This document shows, piece by piece, positions 1-7,536 of a DNA stretch of 64,000 nucleotides. A model generated the notes under the pieces. That model saw only the letters and a program-made list of their open reading frames with translations. It made no database searches and had not been told where the DNA came from. A program made the translations under genes and the position numbers. Position 1 is the stretch's first letter. Every line of letters begins with the position of its first letter. Source of the DNA: Polyangiaceae bacterium (GTDB lineage Bacteria > Myxococcota_A > Polyangia > Polyangiales > Polyangiaceae); assembly GCA_020633235.1 (NCBI GenBank), contig JACKEA010000007.1, forward strand, positions 550,604-614,603, read 5' to 3'.

Positions 1-1
1 C

Positions 2-85
2 CAGGACGCGAAGCGTCCCGAGACCCGCGCGCGGCGCATCGCAAAGTTCGTCGAGATGTGTGCTCGCGGCGAAACGCTCAATTGA
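2..85 (+). CDS. YdeI/OmpD-associated family protein, C-terminal end (cut by window edge)
   Basis: Only the last 27 codons are present, ending in TGA. The translated tail includes AKRPETRARRIAKFVEMCA. This matches the conserved C-terminal helix of YdeI/OmpD-associated (bacteriocin-protection-like) proteins, which typically carry KRPETRxRRI near the end. The rest of the gene lies before the window. It converges on the next gene with only 3 nt between the two stop codons. The family call rests on this short motif alone. Confidence 0.5.
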   Translation, partial: QDAKRPETRARRIAKFVEMCARGETLN

Positions 86-88
86 CGG

Positions 89-3000
89 CTACGCGCTCGT
101 CGCGGCGAGCGCTTTCTTTGGATCCGCCAAGGGCTCCCAGCTCATCATTGCGATCGCGTCGTCCACGTACTCTTCGGCGCGCATGCCCACCAGCACACAG
201 GTGACGCCCGGCGTGCTGGCGAGCGTCCACAGCGCCTTTTGCGACAGCGGGGCGTCGCGCCGCTCTTCCGGCACGTGCTTGGACAGGGCGTCGTGGATGC
301 GCTTCACCCGGGCGCGGCTGCGCTCCGCCGCGCGCTCACGCACGGCCAGCAACAAACCTTCCAGCGCTTCGCCATAGCGACCGCGGAAGTCGCGCCACGC
401 GTCGGCGTTCTGGCTCTTGCCCAGGGCGCCGTCCAGCGCGGAAAGTACCTGGTTCACGCGCGGCAGCACGACGTCGTGCTCGAGCTCGTTCCATTGCGGC
501 AGCGTCTGCGCCCGCGCCGGGATGCGCCCGAGCTGCTCCGCCCAAGAGAGGAGCGACTCTGCCGGCGGGCCGCCCTGCCCGGTGCTCAAGGACGGCGCGA
601 AGTTTCGGCGGAACTCCGCCTCCAAGCTGCTCAGGCGCGAGAGCGACGCTTCGTAGGGCGGCACGCCGGCATAGCGCGGCGGATCCGCGAGGCGCACCAG
701 GCCCTCTTCCGTGATCGCGTTCAGCGGTCGATTCACGAGCACCGCGATGTTCTTCTGCGCGGCCAGCTCGAGCACGGTGTGGCTTTCGTTGTTCTTCAGC
801 AGCGCGGCGTTCGCTTCCAGCAGGTTCATTGGCAGCTGCACCACGCGGAAGCCTTGTCCGGCGACCTCGAGCATGCGAGCCAGGGACGTCGCCTCGCGAT
901 CGTCCGCGCCTGCCGTCAAGCTGTTGCTGCTCACGCCGTAGGCGCGGATGCGTCCGCGGCGGATCTCCTCCTCGAAGTGCGCGAAGGCCGCGCCGAGGCG
1001 ACGGTAGAACTCCGTGCGCAAGTCTTCCAACGGTCCTTCGCCGCGCTTCACCGCGGCCGTGAAGAAGTACTCCGGGTTGTGCACCAAGCACACGTCCAGC
1101 TGCTCGAGACCCAGGCGATCCAGCGAGCGGGTGAGCTGATCTTCCAGCCAGCTCGGGTGCATGCAGTGCCAGATGCGGGTGCCGACCTTCACCATCTCCG
1201 GGAACGGGTCACCGTCGCTCTCGCGCTGCTCCGCCAGAGACAGGTTCTTGCCCTGCACGTAGCCGATCTTGCTCACCACCACGACTTCTTCGCGGCTCAG
1301 CTCGCCGCGGGACACGAGATCGTGGATCACCTCGCCGATCACGCGCTCGCTGCGGCCGTCGGTGTAGTTGGTGGAGGTGTCGAGCAGGTTCACGCCGGAC
1401 CGGAGCGCGTGGGCGATGGCTGCGCGGTGCGCCGGATCGCCGTCGTCCACCCGATAGCCGCCGAAGCCGAGAGGGCTCACGGACAGCCCCGCCAGCTCGC
1501 CGCCCTTGACGTTCCGCGTGCCCTCCGCCGTGGCGTGCCCCGCGAGGCGCCGCGCCCCCACGCTCGCCTTGCGCTCCACGCCTTGCCGGAAATCCGAAAG
1601 CGCGGCCGCCACGCCTGCGGGTTCCGTCACCGGAGCTTGGCAGGTGAAGTTCTGGCACACGTACAGCGCCGGGCGGCCTTCCACCTGGCCCTTGTCCGCC
1701 GTGAGCGGCCGCTCCGAGAGCGGCTCCCCAGGGTCCACGTGACCGATCACGCGGTGCGGGATGAAGTGCTTTGCCACCTCGCGCTTCAGCGCTTCGAGAG
1801 CGGCGTCGCCGCGCTGCCCCGCGAACACCAGCTCCACCGGCGGCTCCAACAAGAGCTCCGCCACGTCCAGGAGCGTGGAAAAGGATCGCGGTGAGCGCTC
1901 CACGAGCTTGCCGTAAGCCCGCACCGCCTGCGCCGCGCGCTCCGTGAGCTCGCTCTTGTCGAGCTGACGCCCGAGGCGCGCGAGCACCCGCGCCGCAATG
2001 GAGTTCGCGTTCGGCAGCGCGCCGTCGTGCCCTTCGCGCATGCGCGCCACCAGCGGCTCGTGAGCGTGGGCCGTGGAGAAGAACGCCCCCGCCTCGGCGT
2101 CGCCAAAGTCCTCGAGCATGCGCCCGGCGAGGCGCTCGGCGTGCTCCAAGAACTCGAGCGAGCCGCCGGCCTCGTACAGATCCAACAAGCCGTCGCACAG
2201 GTAGGCGTAGTCCTCCAGCACTGCGTCTAGGTGCGCACGCCCTCCCCGCGCCGTGCGAAACAGCCCGCCGTCCGGCCGCCGCAGATTGCCGAGCACGTCC
2301 CGCGCCGCGCGCTCCGCGGAATCCAGGTATTCCGCATCGCCCAGCACCCGATAGCCCTCCGCCATGGCGCCGATCATCAAGCCGTTCCAGCTGGTGAGGA
2401 TTTTGTCGTCGAGCAGCGGCGGCACGCGCGAGAGCCGCGCCTCGTACACCTTCTGTCGCGAGCGCTCGAGGGACGCGCGAAGCTCGTCCGTCTCCAAGCC
2501 CAGCTGCGAGGCGATGTCCGCCAGCGGCCGCGGCGTGTTGGGGATGCTCGTTCCCTCCCAGTTCCCCGACGCGCGGATGTCGTAGTACAGGCAGAAGCGG
2601 TCGGCCTCTTCGGCGCCCAAGATCTCCGCGATCTCGTCCGGCTGCCACACGAAGAACTTCCCCTCCTCGCCCTCGCTGTCCGCGTCCGTCGCCGAGTAGT
2701 AACCGCCCGTCGGCGATTGCATCTCGCGCACCACGTAGTCCAGCGTTTCCCGCGCCACGCGCTCGTACTCCGCGCTGCCCGTCACCTGCAGCGCTTCCAG
2801 GTACACGCGGGCGAGCTGCGCGTTGTCGTACAGCATCTTCTCGAAGTGCGGCACGAGCCAACGCTCGTCCGTGGAGTAGCGCGCGAAGCCGCCCCCCACG
2901 TGATCGTACATGCCGCCGTTCTTCATGCCGTCCAGCGTCTTTTGCGCCATGCGGAGCGCTTCTGCGTCGTCCGTCTTGGCGTGGTGCGTGAGCAAGAGAT

Positions 3001-3640
3001 GCAGCGCCGCGCTGGGCGGGAATTTCGGCGCCGCGCCGAAGCCCCCGAAGCGCGGGTCGAACGCAGCCGCCAGCTGCCGCACGGCATCTTTCACCGCGCC
3101 TTCCCCCACGCTGCCCGGCGCCGTGAGCGCCGCCTGCTCCTGCACGTGCCGGGTGAGCTCCTCGGCCTGTTCCAGGAGCTTGTCGCGCTCGTTGTCCCAC
3201 ATGTCCCCGAGCAGCGTCAGCAGCTTCGGAAACCCGGGTCGCCCGTAGCGATCGTCCGGCGGAAAGTACGTGCCCGCGAAGAAAGGCCGCTGGTCCGGCG
3301 TCAGGAACACGGTCATGGGCCAACCGCCGCTGCCGGACAGCGCCACCGTGGCGGACATGTAGATCTCGTCCAGATCCGGACGCTCTTCCCGGTCCACCTT
3401 CACGCACACGAAGCGCTCGTTCATCTGCGCCGCGATCGCCTCGTTCTCGAAGGACTCGCGCTCCATCACGTGGCACCAGTGGCAGGCCGCGTAGCCAATG
3501 CTGAGCAGGATCGGTTTGTCCTCTTGCTTGGCGCGCCCCAGCGCCTCGGGGCCCCAGGGATACCAGTCCACGGGGTTCTTCGCGTGCTGCAGCAGATACG
3601 GGCTGGTCTCTCCCGCGAGGCGGTTCTCGTGCGCGCTCAT
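89..3640 (-). CDS. YyaL-type thioredoxin-like (DUF255) protein fused to an aldo/keto reductase
   Basis: An uninterrupted frame of 1183 codons carries two normally separate proteins. Residues 1 to about 650 are a YyaL/spermatogenesis-associated-protein-20 type protein: a thioredoxin-like domain with CHWC at 53-56 in the typical YAACHWCHVME context, followed by an (alpha/alpha)6-barrel-like region. Residues about 694-1183 are an aldo/keto reductase with the family tetrad visible as Asp and Tyr in NLLDTSTNYTDG, Lys in VVSKIGY and His in CLVHNPEYF. The reductase half is about 490 residues, longer than the usual 300-330, with extra sequence before its final VLVGM cofactor segment. I chose ATG 3640 because MSAHENRLAGETSPYLLQ is the usual YyaL N-terminus; there is no strong Shine-Dalgarno. 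The substrate is unknown, and a redox or sugar-related role is inference. Confidence 0.85.
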   Translation of the reverse strand: MSAHENRLAGETSPYLLQHAKNPVDWYPWGPEALGRAKQEDKPILLSIGYAACHWCHVMERESFENEAIAAQMNERFVCVKVDREERPDLDEIYMSATVALSGSGGWPMTVFLTPDQRPFFAGTYFPPDDRYGRPGFPKLLTLLGDMWDNERDKLLEQAEELTRHVQEQAALTAPGSVGEGAVKDAVRQLAAAFDPRFGGFGAAPKFPPSAALHLLLTHHAKTDDAEALRMAQKTLDGMKNGGMYDHVGGGFARYSTDERWLVPHFEKMLYDNAQLARVYLEALQVTGSAEYERVARETLDYVVREMQSPTGGYYSATDADSEGEEGKFFVWQPDEIAEILGAEEADRFCLYYDIRASGNWEGTSIPNTPRPLADIASQLGLETDELRASLERSRQKVYEARLSRVPPLLDDKILTSWNGLMIGAMAEGYRVLGDAEYLDSAERAARDVLGNLRRPDGGLFRTARGGRAHLDAVLEDYAYLCDGLLDLYEAGGSLEFLEHAERLAGRMLEDFGDAEAGAFFSTAHAHEPLVARMREGHDGALPNANSIAARVLARLGRQLDKSELTERAAQAVRAYGKLVERSPRSFSTLLDVAELLLEPPVELVFAGQRGDAALEALKREVAKHFIPHRVIGHVDPGEPLSERPLTADKGQVEGRPALYVCQNFTCQAPVTEPAGVAAALSDFRQGVERKASVGARRLAGHATAEGTRNVKGGELAGLSVSPLGFGGYRVDDGDPAHRAAIAHALRSGVNLLDTSTNYTDGRSERVIGEVIHDLVSRGELSREEVVVVSKIGYVQGKNLSLAEQRESDGDPFPEMVKVGTRIWHCMHPSWLEDQLTRSLDRLGLEQLDVCLVHNPEYFFTAAVKRGEGPLEDLRTEFYRRLGAAFAHFEEEIRRGRIRAYGVSSNSLTAGADDREATSLARMLEVAGQGFRVVQLPMNLLEANAALLKNNESHTVLELAAQKNIAVLVNRPLNAITEEGLVRLADPPRYAGVPPYEASLSRLSSLEAEFRRNFAPSLSTGQGGPPAESLLSWAEQLGRIPARAQTLPQWNELEHDVVLPRVNQVLSALDGALGKSQNADAWRDFRGRYGEALEGLLLAVRERAAERSRARVKRIHDALSKHVPEERRDAPLSQKALWTLASTPGVTCVLVGMRAEEYVDDAIAMMSWEPLADPKKALAATSA

Positions 3641-3717
3641 GGACCGTGAGGTAGAGCGCCTGGCCCACCCCGGCAAGCCGCCCAGCTAACGAAAACTGCC
3701 GTTTTTTGCCTCGAGCA

Positions 3718-3737
3718 TGTCGCTTCGCCGCGGAACC
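3718..3737 (-). repeat. Dispersed intergenic repeat copy R1
   Basis: This is an inverted-orientation copy of the dispersed element, reading TGTCGCTTCGCCGCGGAACC on the plus strand. It sits in the divergent gap upstream of the YyaL fusion gene. It pairs with copy R2 about 30 bp away, so the two could form a cruciform or RNA hairpin. Confidence 0.6.
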
Positions 3738-3766
3738 ACCCGGTCCGGACCCGCGTGTCGACTCTG

Positions 3767-3785
3767 TTCCGCGGCGGCCCGACAA
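3767..3785 (+). repeat. Dispersed intergenic repeat copy R2
   Basis: Forward-orientation copy, TTCCGCGGCGGCCCGACAA. It is the inverted partner of R1 across a spacer of about 29 nt. Together they occupy the promoter region between the YyaL fusion (minus strand) and the small gene at 3917 (plus strand). Confidence 0.65.
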
Positions 3786-3916
3786 CCCCCAAGAACGTGC
3801 CACCCGTTCGGCGACCAGCTCGGCGAAAGAGTCGCTACGGCGGCTCCGCCAGCGCGCGCCTTTCGATTGAACCCGCGACCGTGGCATCCCGCTGCCGCAG
3901 ACGGTAAGCTCGACTC

Positions 3917-4144
3917 GTGTCGACGGTCGATGACGCACAGCTGGATGATCTGACGCCGGAGCAGCGAGCGTGGATTGTTGCTGACGAAGAGCGCTGGCAA
4001 CGCGCGCACAGCATCGCAGCACGACACGCCGGCGTGGATGTCGGTGGCATCTACCACGTGTTGCGCAACCTAGAGAAGACTCCCAGCGAGCGCCTACGGG
4101 CGGCGTTACGGCATGGCAGACTTTTCCGCGTTCACGCCCGGTGA
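3917..4144 (+). CDS. Small hypothetical protein, partner of nucleotidyltransferase
   Basis: A 75-residue acidic-then-basic helical protein with a GTG start. Its core reads EERWQRAHSIAARHAGVDV, followed by a YHVLRNLE segment and a basic tail. It shows no signal peptide or membrane segment. Its 3' end overlaps the next gene by 32 nt in another frame, a strong sign of translational coupling. I cannot assign a family. Small genes directly ahead of minimal nucleotidyltransferases are often antitoxins or partners, so a toxin-antitoxin-like pairing is possible, but that is inference from layout only. Confidence 0.6.
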   Translation: MSTVDDAQLDDLTPEQRAWIVADEERWQRAHSIAARHAGVDVGGIYHVLRNLEKTPSERLRAALRHGRLFRVHAR

Positions 4145-4580
4145 GCGCGCCGTTCTGGATGCGCTGAAGCGAAACAACGTCCGATTCATGGTCGTCGGCT
4201 TGAGCGCGGCTGTGCTTCAGGGCGCCAACGCCGCGACGCGGGACATAGACGTTTGGTTCGAGGACGTGAGCGATCCGCGCATCGGACGTGCAATTCGCGA
4301 AGCAAACGGGATCTGGGTCAGCGGCAGCTTTGGGATGCGCCCACCGCAAATCGGAGGTGACGAGGTCGGTGACCGTCTGGACGTCGTGACGCACATGCAT
4401 GGACTCGGGACGTTCGCATCCGAACTCGAGCACTCCACCCTCATCACCGTCGACGAGCTACCCCTTCGAGTCCTGAATCTCGATCGAATCCTCGCGAGTA
4501 AGCGTGCCGCAGGTCGCCCGAAGGATCTGGCAGCCATACCCGCACTGGAAGAGGCGTTGGCGGCGCTAGACACGGAGTGA
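4113..4580 (+). CDS. Minimal nucleotidyltransferase-like protein (MNT/AbiEii-like fold)
   Basis: A 155-residue protein with a short nucleotidyltransferase signature. VVGLSAAVLQG (the G-S helix region) is followed by TRDIDVWFED, where the paired aspartates of the hG[GS]...DxD motif would bind metal. The C-terminal LNLDRILASKRAAGRPKD matches the family tail, where Lys and Asp follow the DLxxxK helix. Length and architecture fit stand-alone nucleotidyltransferases related to AbiEii/MNT or DUF6036 proteins, which modify RNA or protein partners. It overlaps its 75-residue upstream partner by 32 nt, so they are probably co-translated. Target and activity are unknown. Confidence 0.7.
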   Translation: MADFSAFTPGERAVLDALKRNNVRFMVVGLSAAVLQGANAATRDIDVWFEDVSDPRIGRAIREANGIWVSGSFGMRPPQIGGDEVGDRLDVVTHMHGLGTFASELEHSTLITVDELPLRVLNLDRILASKRAAGRPKDLAAIPALEEALAALDTE

Positions 4581-4669
4581 CGACGACGGAACAGGGGTCT
4601 TTGCCGAGCGTGGTCGCCAAGCGCGCAAGGACGGTGCTTCGGGCCCAGGGAAGTGATAGCGCTCACGAC

Positions 4670-4975
4670 ATGAAACAGGGGGCGGCGAAGAAGCGACTGG
4701 CCGTCGCAATGATTGCGCTTGTTCTTGTCGTCGTTGCCGCGTGCTCCGACGGTAGCGGCACTGCGGCCACCGGAGACGACTGCCACTACGCGATCGGTGC
4801 TGCGGACCAAAGCGGCAATCAAACTTGCAGCGTCACCTGCATCCCTTATTCCGTCGAGTGCGCTCGTACTGCAGGCGGTCCGGCCGAGTGCACGTGCAGC
4901 AAGGGCCCAAAGACAGGGACGACGTTCTCCCAGGTCGACTGCGACGTGAGCACGACCGTAGAGCACTGCAAGTAG
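4670..4975 (+). CDS. Small Cys-containing lipoprotein, hypothetical
   Basis: From ATG 4670 the protein is 101 residues: a basic n-region (MKQGAAKKR), a hydrophobic stretch (LAVAMIALVLVVVAAC) and a lipobox Cys in VVAAC, so it should be an exported lipoprotein. The mature part has eight cysteines (for example CHYAIG, CSVTCIPY, CTCSKG), suggesting disulfides. The frame stays open upstream, but those residues precede the signal peptide and look non-coding. It may be transcribed with the preceding nucleotidyltransferase. No family is recognised. Confidence 0.65.
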   Translation: MKQGAAKKRLAVAMIALVLVVVAACSDGSGTAATGDDCHYAIGAADQSGNQTCSVTCIPYSVECARTAGGPAECTCSKGPKTGTTFSQVDCDVSTTVEHCK

Positions 4976-5166
4976 ACCTCCAGGTCGACCCCCCGCGGTC
5001 GCCAACCCACGGTTGGGCACAGCCGCAGGTCATTGGCGGGGTCCCGGATTGAGCTGGCTTCCCTTGGGCTCGATGGCGTTGGCCACCGGCCACCGGGCCT
5101 GGAGCGCGCCCTCAAGCATTGGCGCGCCGTGCCGGTAGTGGGGGGAAGACGTCGGGAGGAATGTAC

Positions 5167-6885
5167 ATGCGCGCACGAATTGGGTTCATCACCGCTCTGT
5201 CCACTGGCTTGATCCTGTCTTGTTCGGCAGCGGAGCCGGACGCTCCGGAAGGTACGGGGCAAAGCGAGCAGGCCATCGTCGGTAGCTGCACGGTGGATAC
5301 CTTCGGGCTGCCGTGTGACCCGGATGGACCTTTGGGCGTGAAGCTCGAGTGCGAGGGTGTGTGCACCATCAGTGGGGCGACCGCGGAGCCGGCCTGCGTG
5401 GCGCTGTCTGCTGCAGGCGTGACGGCCATGAACGGCGCGGCGTGCGGGACGCTGGGTGGCGTGGGCGATGGAGCGTGCGCGCACCGCTGCTATCAGGGCG
5501 CGTGCATCAATCTGGTGGCACCCGCCGGGGCGGCGTGTCGGCCGGGCTTCGGCAACAACACCTGCGATGGCGCGTGTGACGGCGCGGGCAAGTGCTCGCC
5601 GGTGGGCGGCAGTGCCTGCAACTACGGTCAAGACAGCTGCAAGTTCCTGGCCTGCGATCCGGTGAAGGTCACTTCTTGTGCGACGCGCTCCCTGCCGGCG
5701 GGCACGGGATGCGACGACGGCAACGAGTGCACCATCACCGACACCTGCTCTGCCGCCGGCGCCTGCCTGCCGGGTAAGGCGAAGGTGTGCAACGACAACA
5801 ATCCGTGCACGGACGACGTGTGCAACCCTGCGGATGGCGCCTGCATCGGCAATCCGAACACGGCGTCGTGCAGCGACGGCAACGCTTGCACCAGCGGCGA
5901 CGTCTGCGGCGGTGGCGTGTGCCACCCGGGGGGCGCCATCAGCTGTGACGACAACAACCTGTGCACTGCGGACAGCTGCAACGCCGTCACCGGCTGCGCC
6001 CACACGGCGATCAACTGTAACGACAACAACGCGTGCACGGCAGACGCGTGCAACGGCGCCAACGGGCAGTGCACGCACACGGCGATCAACTGCAACGACA
6101 ACAACCTGTGCACCACGGACAGCTGTTCCGCCGCGACGGGCTGCGCTCACGCTGCCGTGAGCTGCGACGATAACGATCCGTGCACCGCCGACAGCTGCGC
6201 TCCTACGACGGGCTGCGCCCACGCGCCGATCAGCGGCTGCGGCACTGGCGGAACTGGCGGAACTGGCGGCACGGGAGCGACCGGCGGAACTGGCGGCACT
6301 GGCGGAACTGGCGGCACGGGAGCGACTGGCGGAACTGGCGGCACTGGCGGAACTGGCGGCACTGGCGGCACTGGCGGAACTGGCGGCACGGGCGGCACGG
6401 GCGGCACGGGAGCGACCGGCGGCACTGGCGGCGCGGCGGGCAGCGGAACGGGCGGAACGGGAGCGACCGGCGGCACGGGCGGCGCGGCGGGCAGCGGAAC
6501 TGGCGGCGCGGCGGGCAGCGGAACTGGCGGCGCGGCGGGCAGCGGAACTGGCGGCGCGGCGGGCAGCGGCACGGGCGGCGCGGCCGGCAGCGGCACGGGC
6601 GGTGCGGCAGGCAGCGGCACGGGCGGTGCGGCAGGCGGCGGAACTGGCGGCGCGGCAGGCAGCGGAACTGGCGGCGCGGCCGGAGCCGGCGCGGCGAGCA
6701 GCGGTGGCGTCGGCGGCAGCATCGACGTCGATGCCGGCGACGACGCGGGCGTCGCGAGCTTCACGCCCAAGGACAGCAGCAGCGGCTGCGGCTGTCGCGT
6801 TCCCGAACGCGCGCCGTCGAGCCCCGCGGGGCTGCTCGTCGCGCTGCTGGCAGCCGTGGGCGTGATGCGACGACGCCGCGACTGA
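5167..6885 (+). CDS. Cys-rich repeat lipoprotein with GTGG linker and MYXO-CTERM tag
   Basis: The 572-residue protein begins at ATG 5167, which has GGGAGGA 6 nt upstream (an ATG at 5161 would abut that site). It has a signal peptide with a possible lipobox (GLILSC). Then come Cys-rich modules of the form CNDNNPCTDDVC / CDDNNLCTADSC, at least six in residues about 195-360. Next is a long low-complexity GTGG / GTGGAAGS run. It ends in GCGCR, a hydrophobic helix (LLVALLAAVGVM) and RRRRD, the MYXO-CTERM arrangement used for surface sorting in myxobacteria. Having both a lipobox and a MYXO-CTERM is noteworthy. Probably a surface protein; binding partner unknown. Confidence 0.85.
   Translation: MRARIGFITALSTGLILSCSAAEPDAPEGTGQSEQAIVGSCTVDTFGLPCDPDGPLGVKLECEGVCTISGATAEPACVALSAAGVTAMNGAACGTLGGVGDGACAHRCYQGACINLVAPAGAACRPGFGNNTCDGACDGAGKCSPVGGSACNYGQDSCKFLACDPVKVTSCATRSLPAGTGCDDGNECTITDTCSAAGACLPGKAKVCNDNNPCTDDVCNPADGACIGNPNTASCSDGNACTSGDVCGGGVCHPGGAISCDDNNLCTADSCNAVTGCAHTAINCNDNNACTADACNGANGQCTHTAINCNDNNLCTTDSCSAATGCAHAAVSCDDNDPCTADSCAPTTGCAHAPISGCGTGGTGGTGGTGATGGTGGTGGTGGTGATGGTGGTGGTGGTGGTGGTGGTGGTGGTGATGGTGGAAGSGTGGTGATGGTGGAAGSGTGGAAGSGTGGAAGSGTGGAAGSGTGGAAGSGTGGAAGSGTGGAAGGGTGGAAGSGTGGAAGAGAASSGGVGGSIDVDAGDDAGVASFTPKDSSSGCGCRVPERAPSSPAGLLVALLAAVGVMRRRRD
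6238..6690 (+). repeat. In-gene tandem repeat encoding GTGG and GTGGAAGS units
   Basis: About 450 bp of near-perfect tandem repeats inside the MYXO-CTERM gene. The first half is built of GGCGGAACT / GGCGGCACG 9-12 bp pieces (GTGGTGG, GATGG). From about 6426 it is mostly a 24-bp unit encoding GTGGAAGS, roughly ten copies. Such arrays are prone to slippage and length variation. The unit differs from CRISPR repeats because it is contiguous and in frame. Confidence 0.9.
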
Positions 6886-6896
6886 CGCCACGGCCA

Positions 6897-6920
6897 CGAG
6901 GTTCCGCGCCGGACCGACAA
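6897..6920 (+). repeat. Dispersed intergenic repeat copy R3
   Basis: One of the best-matching copies: CGAGGTTCCGCGCCGGAC followed by CGACAA. It begins 12 nt after the stop of the MYXO-CTERM gene and lies upstream of the ECF sigma gene. Its 3' half takes part in the hairpin at 6908-6935. Confidence 0.8.
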
Positions 6921-6935
6921 AAAACGCGGTCCGGC
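6908..6935 (+). terminator. Hairpin after MYXO-CTERM gene, possible terminator
   Basis: GCCGGACCG (6908-6916) pairs perfectly with CGGTCCGGC (6927-6935) across a 10-nt A-rich loop. The stem is strong, but no U-run follows on the plus strand. It could therefore be an intrinsic-like terminator, an mRNA-stabilising hairpin, or part of the leader of the downstream sigma factor gene (start 6970). Confidence 0.45.
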
Positions 6936-6969
6936 ACGGTGCGGCAAACCTGTGTAGGATAGCCGCGCA

Positions 6970-7536
6970 ATGCGGAGCGACGAGGAGCTGATGGCCGCCT
7001 ACATGGCGGGCGACACCTCCGCGTTTCACGAGCTCTTTCGTCGCTATGCGCCCATCTTGCAGCGGGTCTTGGCGCGCGGACTGAACGGAAGGGAGGAGTC
7101 CGACGACCTGGTGCAGCAGACGTTCTTGCACCTGCACCGCGCGCGGAACGACTTCAAGCCGGGGGCGCGCGTGCGGCCCTGGCTGTTCACCATCGCCCTG
7201 AACCTGAAGCGGGAGCACTTCCGCCGCGTCAAGCGGCGCCCGGAGGCTCCGCTGGAGCTGGACGGTCGCCTCGATCCTTCGGTGGGTCCCCAGGGCCACG
7301 CTCGCTCCGACGCGGCGAGCACCTTGAAGGCCGCGCTGCAGCAGATCCCGCCGGACCAGGCGGAGGTCATCGCGCTGCACTGGCTCGACGGCCTCAGCTT
7401 CCCCGAAGTGGCGGAGGTGGTGGGCGCCACCCTGAGCGCCGTAAAGGTGCGGGCTCACAGGGGGTATGCGGCCATGCGGGCGTATCTCGATCGTGACGTC
7501 GGTAACCCCGGCTCCAAGTCCGGCATAGAACCATGA
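6970..7536 (+). CDS. ECF-type RNA polymerase sigma factor
   Basis: A 188-residue sigma-70 family protein of ECF size. Region 2 is visible in DTSAFHELFRRYAPILQRVL and EESDDLVQQTFLHLHRAR; DDLVQQTF is the core-binding helix. Region 4 contains QIPPDQAEVIALHWLDGLSF followed by the DNA-reading helix region EVVGATLSAVKVRAHRG. It shares ATGA with the next gene, which encodes its likely membrane anti-sigma factor. A weak TGTGTAGGAT just upstream could be a promoter -10 region, but this is uncertain. The regulon cannot be read from the sequence. Confidence 0.9.
   Translation: MRSDEELMAAYMAGDTSAFHELFRRYAPILQRVLARGLNGREESDDLVQQTFLHLHRARNDFKPGARVRPWLFTIALNLKREHFRRVKRRPEAPLELDGRLDPSVGPQGHARSDAASTLKAALQQIPPDQAEVIALHWLDGLSFPEVAEVVGATLSAVKVRAHRGYAAMRAYLDRDVGNPGSKSGIEP

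Noticed and set aside
239..1894. Long open frame on the strand opposite the YyaL/aldo-keto reductase gene
   Set aside because: It mirrors a gene with clear catalytic motifs; in DNA this rich in G/C at third positions long antisense frames are common. Its translation is His/Arg/Ala-rich without domains.
6238..6690. CRISPR-like array
   Set aside because: The units are contiguous, in frame and encode GTGGAAGS; there are no unique spacers and no cas genes nearby.
4846..7458. 870-codon open frame antisense to the MYXO-CTERM lipoprotein and sigma factor genes
   Set aside because: It translates as Arg/Ala-rich low complexity created by the GTGG repeat array on the other strand.
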